Shown here piece after piece: positions 53,757-62,591 of a stretch of 64,000 nucleotides of DNA. Source of the stretch: Cohnella phaseoli. Lineage in GTDB: Bacteria > Bacillota > Bacilli > Paenibacillales > Paenibacillaceae. The stretch covers positions 1 to 64,000 of the forward strand of contig NZ_QRDZ01000012.1 of assembly GCF_003386235.1 (NCBI RefSeq), in the 5' to 3' direction. The first letter of the stretch is position 1, and every line of letters begins with the position of its first letter. The notes beneath the pieces are model-generated. The model ran no database searches. It worked only from the letters and a program-made list of their open reading frames with translations, and was not told the DNA's origin. Position numbers and translations under genes: made by a program.

Positions 53757-54629
53757 CTAATCCAAATAAACGGTGTCGTAAGGATGTTCGGCTGTCCGGC
53801 GCCGGTATTCGCCGGGCGTCAGCTGCAAATAGTGACGAAAGATTTTGCCGAAGTAGCTGGGGCTATCGAATCCGCAACGGATACCGATGGACTGAATGCT
53901 GTCGTCGGTTTTGCGGAGCATCGTGACCGCGGCTTCCACTCGTCTGCGCTGCAGATAAGCGAGCGGGGAGTCGTTTTCTTTTTTCTGGAACAGTCTGCAC
54001 AGATAGGAGCGGGATACGCCGCAGCTCGCCGCGATGCCCTCTAACGTAAGCGGTTCGGCAAAATGGTCGCGCATATACCTCTTGGCTTGACGAATTGCCG
54101 GATGCATGCCGGTTTCCTTGGAGACGTAGTTGGCGTCGGAACGAAGGAGGGAGAGCATCCATCTGTACAGTTGAACGGAAAGCTCGGTCGGATCCGACAA
54201 TCGATCGACGGACACGGCCTGGTAGATTTCCCAGAAAAGCGCGATCGGCTGCGATTCGGCGGACAGCCGAACGATCGGCCCGTGCTTCTCGACAATTCTG
54301 TCGCACATGCGAAGCGCATCTTCGCCGCAGACGTTAAGCCAGAAGAATCCCCATGGCTGTGTGCCCTCCGGCGGGTAGTAGTAGCGCTGCTCGCTCGGTA
54401 CCCGAACAAGAAATCCGCACCCGGCGGGAACCTCCCATGTCTGCCCTCCGGTATCGACGCGGCCTTCTCCGTTTAACGTATATTGGAAAATCGCATGTCC
54501 TTTATCGCCTCGAACTCGACAATCGTTGCCGTAGCCAGCCTCGGCGTCCGTCGTCCAGCCAAGCGAATCCAGCGTCATGTACGGCTGCGCTTCAGAAGGT
54601 CGAAAAGCGAATGAACCCGGTTGCAGCAT
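53757..54629 (-). CDS. AraC family transcriptional regulator
   Basis: About 290 residues. The N-terminal cupin-like sensor (HAIFQYTLNGEGRVDTGGQT) is followed by a C-terminal double helix-turn-helix (LTLEGIAASCGVSRSYLCRL ... IRCGFDSPSYFGKIFRHYLQ). ATG 54629 has AGGAGA upstream. It is divergent from the DUF4091 gene, so it probably controls that carbohydrate operon. Confidence 0.92.
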   Translation of the reverse strand: MLQPGSFAFRPSEAQPYMTLDSLGWTTDAEAGYGNDCRVRGDKGHAIFQYTLNGEGRVDTGGQTWEVPAGCGFLVRVPSEQRYYYPPEGTQPWGFFWLNVCGEDALRMCDRIVEKHGPIVRLSAESQPIALFWEIYQAVSVDRLSDPTELSVQLYRWMLSLLRSDANYVSKETGMHPAIRQAKRYMRDHFAEPLTLEGIAASCGVSRSYLCRLFQKKENDSPLAYLQRRRVEAAVTMLRKTDDSIQSIGIRCGFDSPSYFGKIFRHYLQLTPGEYRRRTAEHPYDTVYLD

Positions 54630-54828
54630 ATGGTTTCTCCTGGATAACATTTTTTTATCTATTGTACTACATAATCTGAATTATAGGGGAGACTCCATGA
54701 ATAATCTCCAATCCATGAAGTCAATATTGTTATAGAAATGTAGAATATGTTCAGATTGTCGCCCGTATACCCTCCTGATAAGATAAAGCCATATTTACTA
54801 TGCGTACAATGAAGGAGCAGCGATAATA

Positions 54829-56532
54829 ATGGCAGAAAAACATTCGCAGTTTCAAACCCGCTGCGTCAGCTCGCTTGTGAAAGTGTTTGCCGACGAAGCG
54901 CTAACGGAAGCATCCTGGAATCGGGGGACCGCGCTGTGGTCGGAGACCTTTGCATTCCAAGTCGCTTATCGCTCGGAGGCATTGGTGTATTCGATGAAGG
55001 TTGCGGTTTCGTCCGAACTCGCGGCGTGGACGACCGTGCGCCCGGTCGGTCTGGCTCCTTCCGAGTTGCCGACGTTTGCCCATTCCGACGATTATGTGCT
55101 GCGCAAGACGCCGGGGCTATACCCGGATCCGCTCTATCCGCTTCCGGAGGACGGAATGCGCGCGTATCCCGGGCAATGGAGGACGCTATGGGTAACCGTC
55201 GAGCTGCCGTCGAAGGAAGCTTGGGAAGCGGCTGGCGGCGCCTCTTCGGGCGTTCGCTCGTTTACGTTTGACTTCCATTTCACGGGAGACGAGGGCGTCG
55301 AGCTTGGCAGTCAGCGTTTTACGCTGGAAGTTCTTCCTGCGGAGCTGCCCGAGCAGAAGCTGATTCATACGGAGTGGGTGCACTACGACTGCCTGGCTAC
55401 GTACTATAAGCTTGATATTTTCGGGGAGAAGCACTGGGAGCTGATCGAACGTTACGTTGAAAATGCGGTTCGGCACGGCATGAATATGCTGCTTACCCCG
55501 TTGTTTACGCCTCCGCTGGATACGGAGATCGGAGGAGAGCGGTCGACCGTGCAGCTCATCGACGTTGAGCGGACGCAGGATGGCGAATATCGTTTTGGCT
55601 TTGATAAGCTGACTCGTTGGGTAGAAATGTGCGATCGCGTCGGAATCCGTTATTTTGAGTTCTCTCATCTGTTCACGCAGTGGGGAGCAAAGCATGCGCC
55701 CAAGATTATCGCCACGGTTAATGAAGACGGCGAGAAGAAGGAACAGCGGATTTTCGGCTGGGAGACGGATGCGGCCGGGGGGCCTTATCGTCAGTTTCTG
55801 TCCCAATTCCTGCCGGCTCTCGATGCCTTCATCCGCGAGCATAAGCTGGAGGACAGAAGCTATTTCCACGTCTCGGACGAGCCGAACCTGGACCAACTGG
55901 AGGATTACCGCAGAGCCAGCGCGATTCTGAAGGAGCACCTGGGCGCGTATCCTTTTATCGAAGCGTTGTCGGATTACGGCTTCTACGAGCAAGGACTCGT
56001 GCCGGTTCCGATTCCGGCGAACGATCATATCGACAAGTTTCTGGAAAATGAAGTGCCTGGCCTGTGGACGTACTACTGCTGCGGGCAATCCGTCGACGTG
56101 TCCAACCGGTTCTTCAACATGCCGTCGGCGCGCAACCGGATTCTCGGTTACCAGCTCTACAAATTCGGGATTAAGGGTTTCCTTCAGTGGGGCTTCAATT
56201 TCTGGAATACGCAGCACTCCAAGGAAGCGATCGATCCGTATCGGGTGACGGATGCCGGAGGCGCGTTCCCTTCGGGAGATTCGTTCGCCGTGTATCCGGG
56301 AACGGACGGTCCGCTGGATTCGATCCGCTGGGAAGTATTCCGCGAAGCTCTGCAGGATTTGCGGGCTTGCGAGCTGCTGGAATCGCTCGCCGGACGCGAG
56401 CAAGTGCTGGAGCTGCTGGAGGCGGGCTTATCGGAGCCGATCACGTTCCGCAATTATCCTCGCGAAGCATCCTGGCTGCTTTCAAAGCGCACGGAAATCA
56501 ATCGGCAGATTGCGAAGCTGGCCGACGCTTGA
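54829..56532 (+). CDS. DUF4091 (glycoside hydrolase-like) protein
   Basis: 567 residues with no signal peptide. The N-terminal beta domain (to ~180) is followed by a TIM-barrel-like region: EWVHYDCLATYYKL, LTPLFTPPLDTE, FEFSHLFTQWG, YFHVSDEPNLDQL (likely acid pair) and QWGFNFWNTQHSKEAIDPY. These fit the DUF4091 family, which I recall as GH-like. The cytoplasmic location suggests action on an imported glycan piece. It is 101 bases ahead of a GH109-like oxidoreductase. Confidence 0.9.
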   Translation: MAEKHSQFQTRCVSSLVKVFADEALTEASWNRGTALWSETFAFQVAYRSEALVYSMKVAVSSELAAWTTVRPVGLAPSELPTFAHSDDYVLRKTPGLYPDPLYPLPEDGMRAYPGQWRTLWVTVELPSKEAWEAAGGASSGVRSFTFDFHFTGDEGVELGSQRFTLEVLPAELPEQKLIHTEWVHYDCLATYYKLDIFGEKHWELIERYVENAVRHGMNMLLTPLFTPPLDTEIGGERSTVQLIDVERTQDGEYRFGFDKLTRWVEMCDRVGIRYFEFSHLFTQWGAKHAPKIIATVNEDGEKKEQRIFGWETDAAGGPYRQFLSQFLPALDAFIREHKLEDRSYFHVSDEPNLDQLEDYRRASAILKEHLGAYPFIEALSDYGFYEQGLVPVPIPANDHIDKFLENEVPGLWTYYCCGQSVDVSNRFFNMPSARNRILGYQLYKFGIKGFLQWGFNFWNTQHSKEAIDPYRVTDAGGAFPSGDSFAVYPGTDGPLDSIRWEVFREALQDLRACELLESLAGREQVLELLEAGLSEPITFRNYPREASWLLSKRTEINRQIAKLADA

Positions 56533-56633
56533 AGAGCATAAGACAGAAAGCGCGCAAAGCAAGAGTATGAAGACGGTAGTGCGTCGTTTGACATAAAGAT
56601 TCTCAGATCGGTTTTTCGGAGGAGAATGCAAAA

Positions 56634-57833
56634 ATGAAAGACAAAATTAATATCGCAATGATCGGGCTGGGAGGGCGAGGCTCCGGCCTGATGGAGATGA
56701 TCCTCAACAATGCGAAGGATGTAGAGGTCGCGGCCGTATGCGATTTGTACGAGGATAGACGGGAAGCGGCTGCCAACAAGGTGGAGCAAGAAAGGGGCAA
56801 GCGCCCTGCGGCGTTTGCGCGTTATGAGGATGTATTGGCCATGACCGAAGTCGACGCTGTCGTCATCGGCGCATCCTGGGCCGCTCATATCGACATTGCC
56901 GTTGCGGCGATGGAAGCCGGCAAGTATGTAGCCAGCGAAGTCGGCGGAGCCTATTCGATTCAAGAGTGCTGGAAGCTGGTGGAGACGTACGAGAGAACGA
57001 AAACCCCCATCATGTTGATGGAAAACTGCTGCTACGGCCGCGATGAAATGATGGTCATGAACATGGTGAAGCAGGGCCTTTTCGGAGAAATTGTCCACTG
57101 CTCGGGCGGCTATCTTCATGATCTGCGCGACGAGATCGCCGGAGGGGAAGAAAACCGGCACTATCGGCTGCAAGAGTACATTCACCGCAATTGCGAAAAC
57201 TATCCGACGCACGAGATCGGCCCGATCGCGCAGGTGCTTGACATCAACCGCGGCAACCGGATGTTGTCGCTCGTATCGGTTGCGTCCAAGGCGAGCGGGA
57301 TGCAGGACTATATCAAGCGTAAGAAGGGGGAAGACCACCCTCTTGCCGGCACCCGTTTTCATCAGGGAGACATCGTGACGACGATCATTCGCTGCGCCCG
57401 CGGCGAGACGATCACGATTACGCTGGATACGACGTTGCCGAGATCGTATTCCCGCGGTTTTACGGTCAGAGGAACGAGAGGCATGTTTATGGAGGACAAT
57501 CAGTCGGTTTTCATCGATGGGCAGCATGACGAGTATCACTTCGATTGGAAGAGCCAATGGGGCAACGCGGAGAGCTACTACGAGCAGTACGATCACCCGG
57601 TCTGGAAGAAATTCGTCAATGACGGCGTTAAAGGCGGCCATGGAGGCATGGACTGGCTGGTGTTCGAGGATTTCTTCGAATCCGTTAAAACCGGCAAGCC
57701 GACTCCGATCGATGTGTACGATATGGCCGTATGGATGAGTATTTCCGCGTTGTCCGAGGATTCGATTTCCTTGGGCGGGCATCCTGTGGCGTTTCCGGAT
57801 TTTACGAACGGCAGATGGGTTACGAGACGTTAG
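56634..57833 (+). CDS. Gfo/Idh/MocA family protein, GH109-like
   Basis: 399 residues. The Rossmann part has GLGGRGSG (11-18); where oxidoreductases have EKP this protein has SEVGG (101-105). Then come PIMLMENCCYGRDEMMVMNM, GGYLHDLRDE (158-167) and YPTHEIGPIAQVLDINRGNR (190-209). These match the NAD-dependent glycosidases of family GH109 (alpha-N-acetylgalactosaminidase type), which use the cofactor in a redox-assisted cleavage. Glycosidase action is inferred from motifs. GGAGGAG precedes the ATG. A strong terminator follows. Confidence 0.9.
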   Translation: MKDKINIAMIGLGGRGSGLMEMILNNAKDVEVAAVCDLYEDRREAAANKVEQERGKRPAAFARYEDVLAMTEVDAVVIGASWAAHIDIAVAAMEAGKYVASEVGGAYSIQECWKLVETYERTKTPIMLMENCCYGRDEMMVMNMVKQGLFGEIVHCSGGYLHDLRDEIAGGEENRHYRLQEYIHRNCENYPTHEIGPIAQVLDINRGNRMLSLVSVASKASGMQDYIKRKKGEDHPLAGTRFHQGDIVTTIIRCARGETITITLDTTLPRSYSRGFTVRGTRGMFMEDNQSVFIDGQHDEYHFDWKSQWGNAESYYEQYDHPVWKKFVNDGVKGGHGGMDWLVFEDFFESVKTGKPTPIDVYDMAVWMSISALSEDSISLGGHPVAFPDFTNGRWVTRR

Positions 57834-57862
57834 GAGGCCGATCTCGCTGCAGCGTCTAAAGA

Positions 57863-57918
57863 AGCCCGTCGGCAGTCAAGCCTGGCAAGTCGGCTTGACT
57901 CCGGCGGGCTTTTTTTTA
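57863..57918 (+). terminator. Intrinsic terminator after the GH109-like gene
   Basis: GCCCGTCGGCAGTCAAGCC and GGCTTGACTCCGGCGGGC form an 18-bp stem with few mismatches, followed by TTTTTTTT. Confidence 0.88.
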
Positions 57919-58104
57919 TATTTTGTTTCGCTTGTACGATGATTCGTCCAAGTTGATCTCAATTGAAGCATTAGGGTTATCATGCAAACATCCACAACCG
58001 CACGAGGTTGTGGATGTTTGCATTTCCTTAGCTTCAGCGTAAGTACCCCACTTCCATCCCGCATCAGGATGAAATGATGTAAGCTTTCTATCGATTATTA
58101 TCAT
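57916..58104 (-). CDS. Candidate small Cys-rich protein (62 residues)
   Basis: The leftward frame from ATG 58104 to TAA at 57916 ends against the terminator of the convergent gene, a normal arrangement for a real gene. The product has an N-terminal MIIIDRKLTSFHPDAGWKWG, a middle SCGCGC motif and an acidic end. The CGCGC segment is encoded by a perfect DNA palindrome (57982-58023). No ribosome binding site is visible, so the call is weak. The sequence is AT-rich. Confidence 0.35.
   Translation of the reverse strand: MIIIDRKLTSFHPDAGWKWGTYAEAKEMQTSTTSCGCGCLHDNPNASIEINLDESSYKRNKI
57982..58023. repeat. Perfect 18-bp inverted repeat
   Basis: ATGCAAACATCCACAACC and GGTTGTGGATGTTTGCAT are exact complements around GCACGA, forming a 42-base hairpin. 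There is no T run on either side, so it is not an ordinary terminator. Confidence 0.85.
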
Positions 58105-58240
58105 TAGTTTTTAATAGAATGATTCATTTTTACATGAAGCGACGTTTAAATTTCACGAGGTTCTTAGCCTTTTCTTCTTTATCTATAGCCCTTTGTAGCG
58201 GAAGATGAGGTTTACAACATTTGAGATGGAGGACCTAGTG

Positions 58241-59170
58241 ATGAAGACGACCGGTACGATAAATGTCATGCGTCAACTCAAAAAAAATTTGCCGCTGACA
58301 TCCATGGCATTTCCCGGAATTTTATTTTTTCTAGCTTTTTCGTACGCGCCTATGTTTGGAGTAGTGATCGCTTTTAAAGATTACAAGTATGATCAAGGCA
58401 TACTCGGAAGTGAATGGATGGGTTTGAAAAATTTCGAGTTTTTATTTTCTTCCGGAGCGGCTTGGACCATTACGCGGAATACGCTTTTTTATAATTCCTT
58501 ATTTATTATAAGCGGGACGATTATGGCGATAGGGTTGGCTTTGCTTCTAAACGAGGTTAAGAAGAAATGGTTTCGGGGGGCGCTGCAGTCCAGCTATTTA
58601 ATTCCCTACTTTATCTCGTGGATTGTCGTCTCATCATTCACCTATGCGTTATTTAATGCGCAGAACGGTTTGTTGAATCCCATTCTTGAAAGCTTTCATC
58701 TTCGCCCAGTGGATTGGTACACGGATGGGACTTATTGGCCGTTAATACTGGTCATCATCAGTGCTTGGAAAGGGGTCGGGTTCAACTCTATTATTTATTT
58801 AGCTGCCATACTCGGGATTAGCCGTGAATACTACGAAGCGGCGGAAATCGATGGCGCCAATAAATTAAGACAGATTTGGTATATTACGCTCCCGCATATC
58901 AAACCTCTTGTCATTATTTTAACGATTCTGGCAATCGGAAAAATTTTCTATGCTGATTTCGGACTCTTTTACTTTTTAACGGGTCACTCAGGGTTGCTTC
59001 AGCCTGTTACGGATGTCATTGATACCTATGTATTCCGTACGCTTCAAGTCACAGGCGATGTTGGCATGGCCTCAGCCGCGGGGTTTTATCAGTCTATTGT
59101 TGGATTTGTCTTGGTGATTTTAACGAATTATATCGTTCGGAAGATGGACAACGAGAACGCATTATTTTAA
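58241..59170 (+). CDS. LplB-type ABC sugar transporter permease
   Basis: 309 residues with six helices (SMAFPGILFFLAFSYAPMFG onward) and the inner-membrane component motif EYYEAAEIDGANKLRQIWYI (EAA loop), which docks the ATPase. It belongs to the LplB family of Firmicute oligosaccharide importers. ATG 58241 has GGAGGAC upstream; the frame opens at 58205. No ATPase gene is near; a shared MsmK-type ATPase is usual. Confidence 0.93.
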   Translation: MKTTGTINVMRQLKKNLPLTSMAFPGILFFLAFSYAPMFGVVIAFKDYKYDQGILGSEWMGLKNFEFLFSSGAAWTITRNTLFYNSLFIISGTIMAIGLALLLNEVKKKWFRGALQSSYLIPYFISWIVVSSFTYALFNAQNGLLNPILESFHLRPVDWYTDGTYWPLILVIISAWKGVGFNSIIYLAAILGISREYYEAAEIDGANKLRQIWYITLPHIKPLVIILTILAIGKIFYADFGLFYFLTGHSGLLQPVTDVIDTYVFRTLQVTGDVGMASAAGFYQSIVGFVLVILTNYIVRKMDNENALF

Positions 59171-59187
59171 GCGGAGGTTAATTAATC

Positions 59188-60072
59188 GTGGCTAAATGGA
59201 TACGCACTGGTGTACCGAGAACGATCCTTTCCGTCATTTTAAGTTTGATTGCTATCTGCTGTATTATACCTTTTATCATTATACTTTCATCCTCCGTTTC
59301 AGATGAGATGACGATTATTAAAGAAGGCTTTCAAATTTTCCCCACGGACTTTAGTTGGACTGCTTACAAATTGATTTTTCAATATCCTGAAGATTTATTG
59401 CGTGCTTATGGCGTTACAATCGTGATCACAGCGAGTGGGGCAGCAGGAGGCTTGTTAATCACTTCTTTGATTGCGTACACCTTATCCCGCAGGGAATTTA
59501 TATGGAGAGGTCCCTTAAACTTTTATGTTTTCTTCACTATGCTGTTTAATGGGGGGCTCGTCCCATACTATATATTGGTAGCCAATGTATATGATTTAAA
59601 GGGAACGCTATGGGCGCTCATTTTGCCTTTAATGGTGAATGCATGGAACGTACTTATAATGCGGACATTTTTCGTTCAAATCCCGGAAGCCTTAATCGAG
59701 GCGGCTAGAATTGAAGGGGCAGGGGAATACCGAATATTTTTCCGTATTATGATCCCGTTGTCGACGCCTGTATTTGCAACGATCGGCTTGTTCTTGGTGA
59801 TGAGCTATTGGAATGATTGGTTTCAGGCGTTGCTTTTTATTGACGACAGAAAACAGCTTCCATTACAGTACTTACTATATAATGTATTGAGAAATGCGAT
59901 GGAGGTTGCGAACCTCAGTCAAGTTGGCGGACAAACGATTAACGCGGTGATGCCTACTGAATCGTTAAAGATGGCTACAGTCGTACTTACCGTGGCCCCA
60001 ATGACGATTGTGTTTCTGTCCATTCAACGCTACTTTGTGAGAGGGATTACAATCGGTTCTGTGAAAGGGTAG
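59188..60072 (+). CDS. LplC/CarB-type ABC sugar transporter permease
   Basis: 294 residues with six helices and the EAA loop IPEALIEAARIEGAGEYRIF. The start is GTG 59188 with GCGGAGG upstream. It forms the membrane pore with the preceding permease, 17 bases before it. It ends PGITIGSVKG-like (RYFVRGITIGSVKG), the family hallmark. Confidence 0.94.
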   Translation: MAKWIRTGVPRTILSVILSLIAICCIIPFIIILSSSVSDEMTIIKEGFQIFPTDFSWTAYKLIFQYPEDLLRAYGVTIVITASGAAGGLLITSLIAYTLSRREFIWRGPLNFYVFFTMLFNGGLVPYYILVANVYDLKGTLWALILPLMVNAWNVLIMRTFFVQIPEALIEAARIEGAGEYRIFFRIMIPLSTPVFATIGLFLVMSYWNDWFQALLFIDDRKQLPLQYLLYNVLRNAMEVANLSQVGGQTINAVMPTESLKMATVVLTVAPMTIVFLSIQRYFVRGITIGSVKG

Positions 60073-60084
60073 GGAAGATTGTAT

Positions 60085-62427
60085 ATGAAGAGATGGAGCT
60101 TGCCACGAACCTATTTTACACGAATGCTCTTATCCTTTACACTCGTTCTCGTCTTCATTATTTCAACGGTGTCCACAGCCATTTATGTTTATGTCGAAAA
60201 GGTTGTGACACAGACAGTTGAAAACATGAGTCAAAAAACGTTATCTCAAATTAGCTATAGCGCGAACTATATGCATGATTCCGCGAGAAATACGGCGTAT
60301 ACGTTATTTAATGATGCGAAAGTGATTCAATATATGTACCAGGAGCAAATCGACTATTCAGATATGGTGCAAGGCGTAAGTCAACTGAGAACTTGGTCCG
60401 ACACGAACTCTTTTATCTACTCGATCTATGTCTATAATGAGAAGCTGAATGTGTATTTGTCTACAGTGGGTATGGATGTCGCTATGCCTAGTGATCAGTT
60501 TTTCGATACGGGAATTCGTGAACTCATGAAGCAGCGAGCGTTGGAGTCCAGGAGCTTAATGCCGATTCCGCGCTCGACAAAGCTAAGCATAAATGGAGTC
60601 ATCCAAGAAAATGTGGTAGATGTGTTCACGTACATTATTTATGATCTGCAATCTGTGGATAATGAAATTCAAGGTGCGGTCGTGCTGAATATAAAGGCGG
60701 AGTACTTGCAAAATATAATTAAATCTCTGCTCTCCAAGAAGAAAACCGATCAGGGTCGATTGATCATTGTAGATGAGAAGGGCGAAATCGTTATCGGTTC
60801 CGATGATCAAGCGAAAGGGGCCAGTCTGGCCGAAAATGGGTTTATCGATAAAGTGCTGCAGTCCGATTCCGAGTCTGGAAACTTCAAGGCTCAGGTGGAG
60901 GGTCAGGACATGAGGATTACTTATGCTAAGTCTGACCAATTGGGATGGAGATTTATAGAGTTGGTACCCTATCAGCAAATCTATGCTCCGTTATATAAGA
61001 TCAAGTGGACGACGATACTTGTATGCAGCATTATGTTAGTCTTAGGGATATTGTCTGCTTTCTTGGTGTCGCGTCAAGTTTCAAGCCCGATTCGCCAATT
61101 GGTAGGAAGAGTGACTCATTTAACGAAATCAGGAGAACAAGCGCGAGATCGAGGCGAGCTTGTTTTCCTATCAGAATCGTTCGCAGAGACCTTTCATCAA
61201 AATAAATATTTAGATTTGGAAGTGAAGCGCCATAGAAAATCTGAGATGCTTCGAAATTATTTGATGTATAACGGTCAACCTTCGTTGAACTCCGTTTCTT
61301 TGTCTTTTCTGGATTATGAGGTGAAGCTGACAACGGATGAAATCTATGCAATGATTCTGTTGCGAATTGATCACTACAGCGAATTGATTCAGACGTATTC
61401 GCGAGGAGATCAATCGTTGCTTCGATATGGGATTCATAATACGGCTGTGGAAATCATGGCATCGTATGAAAAGCTGGAGGTCGTCGATATGGAGGGGGAA
61501 TACCTGGTCATTCTTCTTAATCCAACGGAAGCCTCTGAAGAACACTATATCGATCGAGTAGCGAGCTTATTAAAGCAATTGCAATCCTGGTCTGCACAAA
61601 ATTTGAAGCTATCGATTACTGCTGCAATTGGTGGTTACCGAGATCATATCACGGAAATTAATGAAGAGTTTTTGGAATTACAGGAATTAATCAAGTACCG
61701 TTTTGTTTATGGTTATCAAAGTGTGATTAATAAGAGCATGTTGCCGAATTGCAATTCTCAATTTGAAGCTTCTACGCAAGCGTTGGAAGATAAGATTATC
61801 GCTGAGCTAACCGGCGGCAATCTGAACTTGGCGATTCAGTCCTATGATGAACTGATCCTTATGCTGAAGCAAATGACGTATAATCAAATTATTTCAGCCC
61901 TGATTCACTTTATTTACGTGCTTAATAATCGAATTATGACCCTTCAGAATAATAGTCCGGCGAAGTTCGATGTCGATTTCCAGTATTTCACGAGAGAAAT
62001 TATTAACGCCGAAACGTTGGATGAGGTGAAAAATCGCTTTGTTCTGCTCTTTAAACAAATCGATCTCGGTATTGAGCTTAAATCGACAGGCCGAGGACAA
62101 CTCGTTATAAACAGTGTCATCCAAATCATTGAGAACCGATATAGGGATCCTAATTTGAGCTTGAACGTAATTGCGGAGGAAATCAAATTGTCCAGAGTCT
62201 ATCTGGGCAAAATATTTCGTGATGCGACGGGTCAGTCTGTTGCTGATTATATTAACGAGGTGAGAATCCAGCAGGTTATTAAACAACTGGAGCATTCAGA
62301 CTCACCGCTGACAGAAATTATGGACAAAGTAGGGATTGAAAATAAGAGCTACTTTTACACCAAGTTCAAAAACAGAATGGGCGTTTCCGTAAGCGAATAT
62401 AGAAAAAGACATCTTGGTCAGAAATAA
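60085..62427 (+). CDS. Membrane-bound AraC-type regulator
   Basis: About 780 residues. A first membrane helix (LLSFTLVLVFIISTVSTAIY, ~16-36), an extracellular Cache-like sensor of ~270 residues, a second helix (ILVCSIMLVLGILSAFLV, ~313-332), a cytosolic middle and a C-terminal AraC double helix-turn-helix (LNVIAEEIKLSRVYLGKIFR ... GIENKSYFYTKFKNRMGVS). It senses a sugar signal outside and controls the transporter. It starts just after the permease genes; ATG 60085 is used, with TTG 60079 in frame as an alternative. Confidence 0.92.
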   Translation: MKRWSLPRTYFTRMLLSFTLVLVFIISTVSTAIYVYVEKVVTQTVENMSQKTLSQISYSANYMHDSARNTAYTLFNDAKVIQYMYQEQIDYSDMVQGVSQLRTWSDTNSFIYSIYVYNEKLNVYLSTVGMDVAMPSDQFFDTGIRELMKQRALESRSLMPIPRSTKLSINGVIQENVVDVFTYIIYDLQSVDNEIQGAVVLNIKAEYLQNIIKSLLSKKKTDQGRLIIVDEKGEIVIGSDDQAKGASLAENGFIDKVLQSDSESGNFKAQVEGQDMRITYAKSDQLGWRFIELVPYQQIYAPLYKIKWTTILVCSIMLVLGILSAFLVSRQVSSPIRQLVGRVTHLTKSGEQARDRGELVFLSESFAETFHQNKYLDLEVKRHRKSEMLRNYLMYNGQPSLNSVSLSFLDYEVKLTTDEIYAMILLRIDHYSELIQTYSRGDQSLLRYGIHNTAVEIMASYEKLEVVDMEGEYLVILLNPTEASEEHYIDRVASLLKQLQSWSAQNLKLSITAAIGGYRDHITEINEEFLELQELIKYRFVYGYQSVINKSMLPNCNSQFEASTQALEDKIIAELTGGNLNLAIQSYDELILMLKQMTYNQIISALIHFIYVLNNRIMTLQNNSPAKFDVDFQYFTREIINAETLDEVKNRFVLLFKQIDLGIELKSTGRGQLVINSVIQIIENRYRDPNLSLNVIAEEIKLSRVYLGKIFRDATGQSVADYINEVRIQQVIKQLEHSDSPLTEIMDKVGIENKSYFYTKFKNRMGVSVSEYRKRHLGQK

Positions 62428-62591
62428 TCGAGAGATTCCATACTTTTTATATAATGATTACTTTTTAACGGCGATAAACCATTAAATTATGCATGTTTCT
62501 TTTTATTTCATGCTTCTATTTCCAAAGCTAAATCAGGTACAAAGGAATCACCGGCAAATACCGGTGCGACATCCATGAGGAGGTAGTTTGC

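Noticed and set aside
55186..56403. 405-residue leftward frame opposite DUF4091 gene
   Set aside because: Antisense shadow; no family features.
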